Source: Alphaproteobacteria bacterium (GTDB lineage Bacteria > Pseudomonadota > Alphaproteobacteria > Micropepsales > Micropepsaceae). Taken from it: a stretch of 64,000 bases of DNA. The notes beneath the pieces were generated by a model, which searched no databases, was not told where the DNA came from, and saw nothing but the letters and a program-made list of their open reading frames with translations. Shown piece by piece: positions 17,633-25,396 of this stretch. The translations under genes and the position numbers were made by a program. The stretch covers positions 1 through 64,000 of the forward strand of contig CANJBZ010000002.1 of assembly GCA_947473475.1 (NCBI GenBank), read 5' to 3'. Position 1 is the first letter of the stretch; every line of letters starts with the position of its first letter.

Positions 17633-18282
17633 AATACGAAGCTGCGCGGCCGTTCGAAACCGGGAAGCAGCGGCACATGCGCATCGAAGGTGCTGCGCTC
17701 GCCGATCGCGTCCTGGTGGCGGACATACACAACGCCATGCCCGGCCGAACCCTCGCACTTTACGACGACAAGCCGCCCGCCGGCGGCAAGTTGGGCCAGC
17801 AATTCGGTGGGCTCGCAGTCGATGGCGCCATTGAGGAAAATCACATCGAACGGTGCTTGCTGTTTGCAGCCTTGCGCGAGTTTACCGGTCACGACGCTCG
17901 CATTGGCGATCCCTAAGCTACGAAGGTTTTCCGCCGCCTGATCGGCCAAGTCCTTATTTTCCTCAAGCCCCGTGACCTCCGCCGCCATCATGGAAAGAAC
18001 GGTCGTCGAGTATCCCGTGCCACAGCCGACATCCAGAACCCGGTCCTCCGGGCCTATGTCCGCAAGCTGCAGCAATTTCGCGAGCGAGCGCGGGTCCAGC
18101 AGGACGCGGCCCCCACTCAGCGGGATGCATTGCTCGGCATAGGCCACGGGCAGAGACGTATTGGGGACGAACCGCTCGCGGGGGATATTCAGCATGGCGT
18201 CCCGGATACGGGCATCGGTGACGTCGTTGGGGCGGAGTTGCGCCGCCACCATGTTGGCGCGCTGAACGGCGGTGTCGGCCAT
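17629..18282 (-). CDS. pcm: protein-L-isoaspartate O-methyltransferase family protein
   Basis: This 217-residue SAM-dependent methyltransferase would repair isoaspartyl residues in aged proteins. It shows LRPNDVTDARIRDAMLNIPRERFVP, the SAM motif VLDVGCGTGYSTTVLS and VIFLNGAID. The start is ATG 18282 (MADTAVQRAN); a longer reading would overlap tRNA-Cys and is not supported. The alphaproteobacterial group encoded next to popZ is short and somewhat diverged from enteric Pcm, so true repair activity is likely but not certain. Confidence 0.85.
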   Translation of the reverse strand: MADTAVQRANMVAAQLRPNDVTDARIRDAMLNIPRERFVPNTSLPVAYAEQCIPLSGGRVLLDPRSLAKLLQLADIGPEDRVLDVGCGTGYSTTVLSMMAAEVTGLEENKDLADQAAENLRSLGIANASVVTGKLAQGCKQQAPFDVIFLNGAIDCEPTELLAQLAAGGRLVVVKCEGSAGHGVVYVRHQDAIGERSTFDAHVPLLPGFERPRSFVF

Positions 18283-18347
18283 ATCTGATTCCAGCAAGGG
18301 GTGCGCGCGCTTATACTGGCGCATGCAGCGGCTGACAATTGAGGCGG

Positions 18348-18376
18348 TTGTGGGCAGGCGGCGCGATCTGTTATAG
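18348..18376 (+). promoter_or_regulatory. Probable promoter of tRNA-Cys
   Basis: TTGTGG (18348-18353), 17 bases, then TTATAG (18371-18376), about 40 bases before the mature tRNA 5' end. Confidence 0.5.
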
Positions 18377-18417
18377 GCACTGCCCACCCGCAGCAGGAAT
18401 ATCCCGCTCGCGCGTTT

Positions 18418-18491
18418 GGCCACGTGGCGGAGTGGTGACGCAACGGTCTGCAAAACCGTGAACCCCGGTTCAATTCCGGGCGTGGCCTCCA
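18418..18491 (+). tRNA. tRNA-Cys (anticodon GCA)
   Basis: The cloverleaf is complete. The acceptor stem is GGCCACG with CGTGGCC, the anticodon loop is TCTGCAAAA and the T arm contains GGTTCAATTCC. CCA is encoded. The length is 74 nt. Confidence 0.97.
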
Positions 18492-18595
18492 AACGCACTT
18501 TGCCGGCGAAGGGATTCTTCCGCTCCCGGATATCGATCTGGAAACATTGAATTTTATGCGAATGTTGGGGGGCGGCCTAAGCTTTGGCTAAGCCG

Positions 18596-18610
18596 TTAAC
18601 GATTCTTTTA
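18596..18610. promoter_or_regulatory. Possible CtrA-type site (TTAA-N7-TTTA)
   Basis: TTAACGATTCTTTTA has the same near-consensus form as the site at 16501. It lies just upstream of a candidate small RNA ending in a strong terminator. Confidence 0.35.
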
Positions 18611-18702
18611 CGGAATTGAATCAAGATGCACATGTCTTCCTTGAAGACACCCCACCATTACCCAATGACTCAAGGGCCGGAGCAATCCGGCCCTCTCTTT
18701 TT
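18611..18702 (+). ncRNA. Candidate small RNA
   Basis: Between tRNA-Cys and a convergent gene there is a small hairpin (TGTCTTC 18633-18639 with GAAGACA 18643-18649) and then a strong terminator on the plus strand. No convincing coding frame ends before the terminator, so it should end some independent transcript or one continuing from tRNA-Cys. The 5' end is a guess. Confidence 0.35.
18673..18702 (+). terminator. Rho-independent terminator
   Basis: A perfect 9-bp stem (AGGGCCGGA 18673-18681, TCCGGCCCT 18686-18694) with a GCAA loop is followed by CTCTTTTT. It may also end the gene on the opposite strand. Confidence 0.8.
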
Positions 18703-18712
18703 GTGCTTGGCG

Positions 18713-18982
18713 CTAGCTGGCCTTTTTCTGCTTGCGGCGGCCCCACCGCACTTCCATGCGGCGGCGAAACCGGCGGACCGGGGCCAAATCGACCGACAGC
18801 ACCAGCAGGCCCAGGGGAATCATCCAAAAGCCCAGTATCGGCAGAAATCCCAGCAAGCCCCCGATACAAAGCCCAATGCCAAGCGCGATGCGCAGCGGCC
18901 TGGATTGTGGGATGGGGATGGAAAAGCGCCCGAAATGCAGCCGGGTCTTCCCGGCCTTAGGCTGAGCGTCCGGATCGGTCAA
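18713..18982 (-). CDS. small membrane protein, PGPGW-like
   Basis: This 89-residue protein has two hydrophobic segments (about residues 30-45, LRIALGIGLCIGGLLG, and about 47-63, LPILGFWMIPLGLLVLS), followed by D-LAPVRRFRRR and a strongly basic tail. The LPILGFWMIPLGLLVLSVDL core resembles small proteins annotated as PGPGW-type transmembrane proteins. No enzymatic residues are apparent. Its stop is close to the terminator at 18673. The function is unknown. Confidence 0.7.
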   Translation of the reverse strand: MTDPDAQPKAGKTRLHFGRFSIPIPQSRPLRIALGIGLCIGGLLGFLPILGFWMIPLGLLVLSVDLAPVRRFRRRMEVRWGRRKQKKAS

Positions 18983-18984
18983 CT

Positions 18985-19013
18985 TTGCTCACCAGATTAT
19001 GCGAGATTGATAT
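18985..19013 (+). promoter_or_regulatory. Possible promoter of tRNA-Asn
   Basis: TTGCTC (18985-18990), 17 bases, then TGATAT (19008-19013), about 40 bases before the tRNA. Confidence 0.4.
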
Positions 19014-19053
19014 AGCCATGAGGAAAACCTTGCGCTAGACACGCCTCCGGCAT

Positions 19054-19128
19054 TCCGCGGTAGCTCAGTGGTAGAGCAGCCGGCTGTTAACCGGCTGGTC
19101 GTAGGTTCGAATCCTACCCGCGGAGCCA
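19054..19128 (+). tRNA. tRNA-Asn (anticodon GTT)
   Basis: The acceptor stem is TCCGCGG with CCGCGGA, the anticodon loop is CTGTTAA and the T arm contains GGTTCGAATCC. CCA is encoded. The length is 75 nt with CCA. Confidence 0.97.
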
Positions 19129-19298
19129 AATCACTTCCCAGTAATACCAATGGCCTTCGATCCTGCCCGCTTTTGTCACGGCCCTGCTTGACAGGGCGAT
19201 CCAGCAAGCGCGCGTCTGCGCGCTGATGAACCCTAATGTGGGCCACTGGCAAAAGACCTTGGGTACCTTGGGAAATCTTACCCCATTTGCAATGTCGT

Positions 19299-19586
19299 TT
19301 AAGAAACAAGCAGCCCGACGAGTAGGGCGGCATCCACCCAAGGTGCGGCGAAGTAGCCTATAACCGTGCTTGTGGAGCGCCCGCGCTTGTTTGCGCGCCA
19401 TGCCGCCCAAGGACAGACAACGGAAAAAATAGGAAGCGCGACGAATAGGATCGTCAGTCCAATCACGCCCGGCGAGCGGTCGCTCTGGGCAACAAGCTGC
19501 AACTCCTCATACGCCATGTAGGCAGACGGCGGCAGCAGAATAAGATCCAGCGCAGTGCCTATGGTAAGCCAAGTCTGTCGCGACAT
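19299..19586 (-). CDS. small multi-spanning membrane protein, unknown function
   Basis: This 95-residue protein starts at MSRQTWLTIG (ATG 19586); an in-frame TTG at 19598 is an alternative. It has about three hydrophobic segments (residues 5-23, about 43-62 and 72-92), a WAAWRANKRGR loop and a short end. It lies 12 bases downstream of the dnaE stop on the same strand, so it probably shares the dnaE transcript. I recognise no family. The coding case rests on the regular hydrophobic pattern and on position. Confidence 0.6.
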   Translation of the reverse strand: MSRQTWLTIGTALDLILLPPSAYMAYEELQLVAQSDRSPGVIGLTILFVALPIFSVVCPWAAWRANKRGRSTSTVIGYFAAPWVDAALLVGLLVS

Positions 19587-19598
19587 GAGGCAAGCCAA

Positions 19599-22500
19599 TT
19601 ACACCGTCTCGATTTCGACGACGCCGGATAGCGAGGCGATGATCGATTTGATCTGCGGATTGACCTGCACCCGTTTGGGCAGGGCGATTTCGACGTCTTG
19701 GCTGCCGGAGGCGCCGGGCACGATCAGCGTAATCAGTCCCTTCCCAGCGGTCTTCAATTCGCGCGCGATGACGGGGATCGGTGCAGGATCGGACAGACGA
19801 ATCTTAAGCCCCTCCCCTGCCTGCGCCGCCGCGGTATCGAGATCTTCGACGGAAAGCGTGCGCAGCTTCAACTCGTCCTCGATCCAGTCGCCGACCGCTT
19901 TGAGCAAAATGGAGCGGCCCACTTCCAGAAACGGCCGCGCGTTCGCCAAGGCTTCGGAGAACACCATCACTTCGAACATGCCGCTCGGATCGGAAAGCCC
20001 GATGAACGCGAAGGGATCGCCGCTTTTGCCGCGCCGCTCCTGTTTGCGGATGACGGTGCCGGCAAGGGTTGCCTTCACCGCTGAGCGCCGCGCATCCGCC
20101 AGCAAAGCGGCGTAAGGCGTTACGCCAAGGCGCTTTAGCGACTGCGCGTAGGCATCCAGCGGATGGCCGGAGAGATAGAATCCAATCGCAGAAAACTCTT
20201 CCGCCAACTTCTCATGCACCGGCCAGTCATCCACCGCGACCAGCGGCAAAGATTGACGCTGCGCTTCCGCGGCCCCAAACAAACTCGATTGACCGGCATC
20301 GCGGTCGCGCATATTGCGTGCGGCATCGCCCAGCACAATATCCGCGGATCGGACCAGCTGGCGGCGGTTCTTGTGCAGTGCGTCGAACGCACCGGCGCGA
20401 ACCAGATTTTCAAAAGCGCGCTTGTTGAGCAGCCGGGGATCGATACGCCGCGCGAAGTCGGCAATCGAACGGAACGGCCCGCCGCCTTCACGGATGGCGA
20501 CCACATGGTCCATCGCCTGCCTGCCCACATTCTTAACAGCGGCAAGCGCGTAATAGATCACGCCGGTTTTGTCGGGCTTAGAGTCGCAGGTAAATGGCGC
20601 GTGGCTGCGGTTGATCTCGGGCGGCCTGACCTCGATACCAAGCCGCGCTGCTTCCTGACGGAAAATGTTCAGCCGGTCGGTGTTGCCCGTATCCAGCGTC
20701 ATAGAGGCGGCCAGAAATTCGACCGGATAATTCGCTTTCAGAAAGGCCGTCTGATACGCGACTTGCGCATAGGCGGCAGCGTGGCCTTTATTGAAGCCGT
20801 AGCCCGCGAATTTCGCCGCTTGCTCGAAAATCTGTTCGGCGACATTCGCGGAAACGTCGCGCTCCTTGCCGCCGACGATAAACCGCTCGCGGTGCTGCGC
20901 CATTTCGGACGCGATCTTTTTGCCCATGGCGCGACGCAACAGGTCGGCCTCGCCCATGGTGTAACCCGCAAGCTCACGCGCGATCCGCATGACGTCTTCC
21001 TGATACGTCATGACGCCGAAGGTTTCCGACAGGATCGGCTCCAGCATCGGATGCAGATATTCGGCCTTCTCCTTGCCGTGCTTGGCGGCGATGTATTTCG
21101 GGATCGAATCCATCGGGCCCGGCCGGTACAGCGCGACCAACGCGACGAGATCGTTGATGTGGTCGGGCTTCAGCTTTTTGATCAGGTCGCGCATGCCCTG
21201 ACTTTCAAGCTGGAACACGCCGACGCATTCGCCGCGCGCAAGCATTTCGAATGTCGGCCGGTCATCGAAATCGATGCGCTGGGTATCGAGCACAATGCCG
21301 CGCTGTTTCAGCAACTCTTCGGTTTTGGCGATGACGGTGAGAGTCTTCAAACCCAGAAAGTCGAATTTAACGAGACCGGCCTTTTCCGCATCTTCGTAAT
21401 CGAACTGCGTGACCGGCATTTCAGAGCGCGGATCGCGATAAAGCGGGACAATCTCATCCAGAGGCCGGTCGCCAATCACCACACCTGCGGGATGTGTCGA
21501 TGCGTGGCGATAGAACCCTTCGATTTTCTCGACGGTGGAAAAGAGCTGCTTAACCCGGTCTTCCTGTTCGGCGATCTGCTGCAGCCGGGGTTCCATAATG
21601 ATGGCGTCGGTCAACGAGACCGGCTTGCCCGGCGGATTTGGGATAAGTTTGGCGACGCGGTCGACCAGACTGAAGGGCAATTGCATCACACGCCCGACAT
21701 CGCGCACGGCGGCGCGCGCCTGCAGCGAACCGAGCGCCATGATATGCCCGACCTTGTCGCGGCCATATTTGTGCTGAACGTAGTGGACGACTTCGTCGCG
21801 GCGTTCCTGGCAGAAGTCGATATCGAAGTCCGGCATCGAGACGCGTTCGGGATTGAGGAAACGCTCGAACACCAGCCCGAAGCGCAAAGGATCCAGGTTG
21901 GTGATATCGAGCGCCCACGCCACCAGCGAGGTCGCACCCGAACCACGCACGCCCACGGGAATGCCGTTCGCACGGGTCCATTTCATGAAGTCCGAGACGA
22001 TCAGGAAGTAGCCCGGAAACCCCATATTGTTGATGACGTTGAGCTCGAATTGCAGACGGTCCCAATAGGCTTTTTCATCGGCATACAGACCATGCTCGGC
22101 GAGCCGGCGCTTCAATCCCGCTTCGGATTGCGCGCGCAGCTCATCGGCTGTCGGCAACCCCGATTCCGGTACGAATTGCGGCAGGATGGGCGCCCGCTTC
22201 TTCGGCTTGAAGGCGCAACGGCGCGCGATCTCAACGGTATTTTCGATGGCCTCGGGGAGGTCTGAAAACAGCGCCGCCATTTCATCGGCGCTTTTGAAGC
22301 GATGTTCCGGCGTCACGCGGCGCCGGTTCTCCACATCCAGGAATGTGCCGTCGGCAATGCAGAGCAGCGTATCGTGCGCCTCATACATATCCACTCGGCC
22401 GAAATGAACATCGTTGGTCGCGACCAACGCGATGTTCTTGGCATAGGCGAGATCGATGAGCTTTTCTTCGACGGCGGCTTCACTGGCGAATCCATGCCGC

Positions 22501-23078
22501 TGCAACTCGATATAAAGCCGGTCGCCGAAAGCACTGACGAGCCGGTCCAGCATCGCCTCGGCCGCCTGCGGCTGGCCTTCTGCCAGAAGCCGGTTGATGG
22601 GTCCGTTCGGACCTCCCGTGAGCAGGATCAGCCCCGGCGCATGCGCCAGCAGCCGTTCCGCCGAGGCGTGCGGTAGCTCGCCGGGTCCCGCTTCCAGATA
22701 GGCGCTGGAGAGCAGCTTGGAGAGCTGAATATAGCCGCCCGAGTCCTTCACCAGAATCGCGACGGTTGGGTAGGCCTTTACCTGCTGGACCTGGTGCGTC
22801 GCCTCAGCCGGGTCCAAATCGACCGACAGCGTGACCCCGACAATGGGCTGAACGCCATTCTTGGCCAGTGCTTCGGAAATCTCATAGACACCGAACAGAT
22901 TGTTCGTGTCCGTGACCGCCACGGCGGGCATGTTCATTTCGCGGGCGAGCTTAGCCAGCTCCTTGGACTTCACCGCCCCTTCGAGCAGAGAAAACACGCT
23001 GCGCACCCGCAAATGCACGAAATTCGCGTGTCCGGTTTTGGCGTGCCCGTGCTTCCCGTGGACCGGTTCAACGCCCAT
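19599..23078 (-). CDS. dnaE: DNA polymerase III subunit alpha
   Basis: DnaE is the replicative polymerase catalytic subunit. The 1159-residue product has the N-terminal PHP domain (HLRVRSVFSLLEGAVKSKEL, VAVTDTNNLFG), the C-family polymerase core with catalytic aspartates in PDFDIDFCQERR, a helix-hairpin-helix region and a C-terminal OB fold. Length and synteny (downstream of lolC-lolD) identify the housekeeping DnaE1 rather than the mutagenic DnaE2. AGGTGACGC precedes ATG 23078. It lies 102 bases downstream of a small peptide gene controlled by a LexA-type site, so some transcription may come from that promoter. Confidence 0.97.
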   Translation of the reverse strand: MGVEPVHGKHGHAKTGHANFVHLRVRSVFSLLEGAVKSKELAKLAREMNMPAVAVTDTNNLFGVYEISEALAKNGVQPIVGVTLSVDLDPAEATHQVQQVKAYPTVAILVKDSGGYIQLSKLLSSAYLEAGPGELPHASAERLLAHAPGLILLTGGPNGPINRLLAEGQPQAAEAMLDRLVSAFGDRLYIELQRHGFASEAAVEEKLIDLAYAKNIALVATNDVHFGRVDMYEAHDTLLCIADGTFLDVENRRRVTPEHRFKSADEMAALFSDLPEAIENTVEIARRCAFKPKKRAPILPQFVPESGLPTADELRAQSEAGLKRRLAEHGLYADEKAYWDRLQFELNVINNMGFPGYFLIVSDFMKWTRANGIPVGVRGSGATSLVAWALDITNLDPLRFGLVFERFLNPERVSMPDFDIDFCQERRDEVVHYVQHKYGRDKVGHIMALGSLQARAAVRDVGRVMQLPFSLVDRVAKLIPNPPGKPVSLTDAIIMEPRLQQIAEQEDRVKQLFSTVEKIEGFYRHASTHPAGVVIGDRPLDEIVPLYRDPRSEMPVTQFDYEDAEKAGLVKFDFLGLKTLTVIAKTEELLKQRGIVLDTQRIDFDDRPTFEMLARGECVGVFQLESQGMRDLIKKLKPDHINDLVALVALYRPGPMDSIPKYIAAKHGKEKAEYLHPMLEPILSETFGVMTYQEDVMRIARELAGYTMGEADLLRRAMGKKIASEMAQHRERFIVGGKERDVSANVAEQIFEQAAKFAGYGFNKGHAAAYAQVAYQTAFLKANYPVEFLAASMTLDTGNTDRLNIFRQEAARLGIEVRPPEINRSHAPFTCDSKPDKTGVIYYALAAVKNVGRQAMDHVVAIREGGGPFRSIADFARRIDPRLLNKRAFENLVRAGAFDALHKNRRQLVRSADIVLGDAARNMRDRDAGQSSLFGAAEAQRQSLPLVAVDDWPVHEKLAEEFSAIGFYLSGHPLDAYAQSLKRLGVTPYAALLADARRSAVKATLAGTVIRKQERRGKSGDPFAFIGLSDPSGMFEVMVFSEALANARPFLEVGRSILLKAVGDWIEDELKLRTLSVEDLDTAAAQAGEGLKIRLSDPAPIPVIARELKTAGKGLITLIVPGASGSQDVEIALPKRVQVNPQIKSIIASLSGVVEIETV

Positions 23079-23180
23079 GCGTCACCTGAATTGTTACGAC
23101 TCGTCAGCCCCAGTATCGGCGAGTGCCGACGCCCCCGCATCGGGCTTGCCGCATCGCTCCACAGGAAGGCGAGCCACGCT

Positions 23181-23282
23181 TCAGGCGAGAACGGCTTGTC
23201 CAAACGCCGCGAGCACGTAAACCGACGCCACAAAAAGCAACATGCTTACGGCCGCCAACGCTTCCTGAAACCACAATGTCAT
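23181..23282 (-). CDS. 33-residue single-span membrane peptide under a LexA-type site (SidA-like candidate)
   Basis: This short frame has a near-perfect ribosome site (GGAGGCGGAAC-ATG) and encodes a 33-residue peptide. It has a short amphipathic start (MTLWFQEALA) and one hydrophobic segment (about residues 10-27, VSMLLFVASVYVLAAF). It is preceded by its own promoter, overlapped by a perfect GTTC-N7-GTTC operator 26 bases before the start. An SOS-induced tiny inner-membrane protein recalls SidA of Caulobacter crescentus, a 29-residue SOS-induced division inhibitor acting on FtsW/FtsN. I also recall, without certainty, that sidA lies beside dnaE there. The peptide and operator are seen; the division-inhibitor role is inference. 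Confidence 0.65.
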   Translation of the reverse strand: MTLWFQEALAAVSMLLFVASVYVLAAFGQAVLA

Positions 23283-23307
23283 GTTCCGCCTCCAACCTTG
23301 AGACTAT

Positions 23308-23322
23308 GTTCTTATTCTGTTC
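23308..23322 (-). promoter_or_regulatory. LexA (SOS) box, alphaproteobacterial type
   Basis: GTTCTTATTCTGTTC is an exact GTTC-N7-GTTC direct repeat, the LexA operator known for alphaproteobacteria. It lies between lolD and the 33-codon gene and overlaps the predicted -10 region. Confidence 0.75.
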
Positions 23323-23337
23323 TCACACTATCGTCAA
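23309..23337 (-). promoter_or_regulatory. Predicted promoter of the 33-codon peptide gene
   Basis: On the minus strand TTGACG (23332-23337) is followed after 17 bases by TAAGAA (23309-23314). The LexA box covers the -10 element, so bound repressor would block RNA polymerase. Confidence 0.5.
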
Positions 23338-23351
23338 GAACAAACAAGGAA

Positions 23352-24059
23352 CTATACGCGGCTCCGCTCGACCAGCAGCCCCTGATCCAGCATCAGCACC
23401 CGGTCCATCTTTCTGGTCAGCTCATGGTTGTGGGTGGCAATCAGCGCCGATAACCCCTCGGAACGCACCAGTTTTATCAGCATTTCGAAGACGCCATCGG
23501 CGGTCTTCGGGTCGAGATTGCCCGTCGGTTCGTCGGCCAGCAGCACACGAGGCTGATTGGCCAAGGCGCGCGCAATCGCAACGCGCTGCTGCTCGCCGCC
23601 GGAAAGCTGGGACGGCCGGTGATCCGTGCGCTCGCTCAAACCCACCAAGCCCAACAAGCGCTTTGCCTCGGCCAGCGCCACGTTGCGGCTGTCTCCGGAT
23701 ATGCGCCGGGGCATGCCGACATTCTCTTCCGCGGTGAACTCCGGCAGCAAGTGATGGAATTGATAGACAAAGCCCAAAGCCTGCCGCCGCAGCTCGGTGC
23801 GGCGCTTCTCGGGTAAACGCGAGGCCGCCTCGCCTTCAATAAAGACCTCACCGGAAGAGGGCGCTTCCAGAAGGCCGGCGATATGCAGCAATGAGGATTT
23901 ACCCGCGCCCGATTGCCCAACCAGCGCGACGATTTCGCCCGGCACCAGAGTCAGCGAGACGTCCCGGAAGACCATAAGCTCGCGCCCGGCCTGCTTGTAG
24001 ATGCGCGTCACCCGGTCGAGCCGGAGCGGCGGCGTCATGCGCGAACTGGAATCATTCAT
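23352..24059 (-). CDS. lolD: lipoprotein-releasing ABC transporter, ATP-binding subunit
   Basis: LolD powers release of outer-membrane lipoproteins from the inner membrane to LolA. The 235-residue ATPase shows Walker A GQSGAGKSS, signature LSGGEQQRVAIARAL, Walker B VLLADEPTGNLD and the switch His in ATHNHE. It overlaps the upstream lolC gene by eight bases, which indicates translational coupling. It ends 15 bases before the promoter of the LexA-controlled peptide gene. Confidence 0.95.
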   Translation of the reverse strand: MNDSSSRMTPPLRLDRVTRIYKQAGRELMVFRDVSLTLVPGEIVALVGQSGAGKSSLLHIAGLLEAPSSGEVFIEGEAASRLPEKRRTELRRQALGFVYQFHHLLPEFTAEENVGMPRRISGDSRNVALAEAKRLLGLVGLSERTDHRPSQLSGGEQQRVAIARALANQPRVLLADEPTGNLDPKTADGVFEMLIKLVRSEGLSALIATHNHELTRKMDRVLMLDQGLLVERSRV

Positions 24060-25314
24060 AACGAAGCGCTTCCACCGGATCGAGCCGGGCAGCGCGCCAC
24101 GAAGGGATCAGGGTCGCCAGAAAAGACAGCGCCAGCGACATCGACGTGACCGCGATGACATCGCCGGCTTCGATCTTGGACGGCATCTGGCTGAGGAAGT
24201 AGATCGTCGGGTCGAACAGCGTGGTCCCGGTCACCCGCGACAAAAACTGCCGGATGTTTTCGATGTTGGCGCAAAACGCCACCCCGAAGATCAATCCGGC
24301 GAACGTGCCGACAACCCCGATAAAGGCGCCCGCAATGAAGAAGACGCGCATCACCGAGCCTTTGGTCGCGCCCATGGTACGCAGAATCGCAATGTCGCCG
24401 CCCTTGTCCTTCACCAGCATGATGAGGCCGGAAATGATGTTCAGCGCCGCGACCAGGATGATCATGGTCAGGATCAGAAACATCACATTACGTTCGACGG
24501 CCAGCGCGCCAAACAGGCTGGAATTCATCTGCTGCCAATCGATCAGCCGCGCGTAAGGACCAACCACCTGCCCTATGGGCTGACGCCATTGCGCCACCTG
24601 ATCGGCGTTGGCGACCATGATCTCGATGCCCAGTACGGTGTTGTCCAGACCGAAGAAGGCTTGTGCTTCCTTCAGCGGCATAAAGACGAATGTCTGGTCA
24701 TATTCCGACATGCCGACGCGGAAGGTGCCGGACACACGATAGGTCTTGATCCGCGGCGTGGTGCCAAAGGGCGTGACCGCGCCTTTGGGCGCAATCAGGG
24801 TGATGGTCATCCCCGGCACCAAGTTCAGGCGCTCCGCCAGGCGTGCGCCGATGATGACGGAATCGCCTTCGTCGAAACCCTCCAACGCCCCCGGCGACAA
24901 TGTAGAAGACACGGACGTCAGCCGCTTAAGCCCATCGGTTTCCAGTCCACGGACCAGGGCGCCGAAAGAATTGCCTTCAGCATTCACCAGCACCTGGCCT
25001 TCGATCAGCGGCGTTGCGTTGGTGACGCCAGGGATCATGCGAAGCCGGCCGGCCAACGCGTCGTAATCGGGAATGCTGCCGGTCATGCTCTGAACGATGA
25101 GATGGCCATTTAACCCAAGAATCCGGCCCAGCAGCTCAGACCGAAACCCGTTCATCACGCTCATCACGATGATCAGCGTCGCCACGCCCAGTGCAATGCC
25201 GACCAGCGACAGGATGGAAATCACGGATATGAAGGCTTCTTTGCGCCGGGGCTTGAGGTAGCGCATCGCCACCATCCATTCGAAGCCGGAAAACGGGCGG
25301 GTGTTGCGGGCCAT
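24052..25314 (-). CDS. lolC: lipoprotein-releasing ABC transporter, permease (LolC/E family)
   Basis: This 420-residue inner-membrane permease has one N-terminal membrane helix (about 27-52, ISVISILSLVGIALGVATLIIV), a large periplasmic MacB-like domain (about 55-270) and three C-terminal helices of the FtsX-like permease domain. It starts with F-x-W-MVAMRYLKPRRKEAF, the LolC/E signature. There is one permease gene, as usual in alphaproteobacteria, so it may form a homodimer-type LolF complex with LolD. Divergent promoters with proS lie in the short gap upstream. Confidence 0.93.
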   Translation of the reverse strand: MARNTRPFSGFEWMVAMRYLKPRRKEAFISVISILSLVGIALGVATLIIVMSVMNGFRSELLGRILGLNGHLIVQSMTGSIPDYDALAGRLRMIPGVTNATPLIEGQVLVNAEGNSFGALVRGLETDGLKRLTSVSSTLSPGALEGFDEGDSVIIGARLAERLNLVPGMTITLIAPKGAVTPFGTTPRIKTYRVSGTFRVGMSEYDQTFVFMPLKEAQAFFGLDNTVLGIEIMVANADQVAQWRQPIGQVVGPYARLIDWQQMNSSLFGALAVERNVMFLILTMIILVAALNIISGLIMLVKDKGGDIAILRTMGATKGSVMRVFFIAGAFIGVVGTFAGLIFGVAFCANIENIRQFLSRVTGTTLFDPTIYFLSQMPSKIEAGDVIAVTSMSLALSFLATLIPSWRAARLDPVEALRYE

Positions 25315-25396
25315 AATGGCTCTTTTGCTCGGGAATCGCTTGGGATAGGTCTAAGTTCCTATTCATAACACCAATGTGGCGATTTGGAGCCCTTTC

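Noticed and set aside
17629-18498. Longer pcm start that would include the region of tRNA-Cys
   Set aside because: The added 72 residues do not match the family and overlap a well-formed tRNA. ATG 18282 gives the expected length.
18626-18700. Possible leader peptide starting at ATG 18626
   Set aside because: No ribosome site, and the frame reads through the terminator into the antisense of the next gene. A small RNA is a better explanation.
20163-22265. 700-codon open frame on the plus strand opposite dnaE
   Set aside because: It is a GC-rich shadow of a certain gene; the translation has no family signature and dnaE is intact in the opposite frame.
23104-23295. 63-codon frame overlapping the LexA-controlled peptide gene
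   Set aside because: It is in another frame and lacks a ribosome site, whereas the 33-codon frame has GGAGG at ideal distance and a membrane-peptide pattern.
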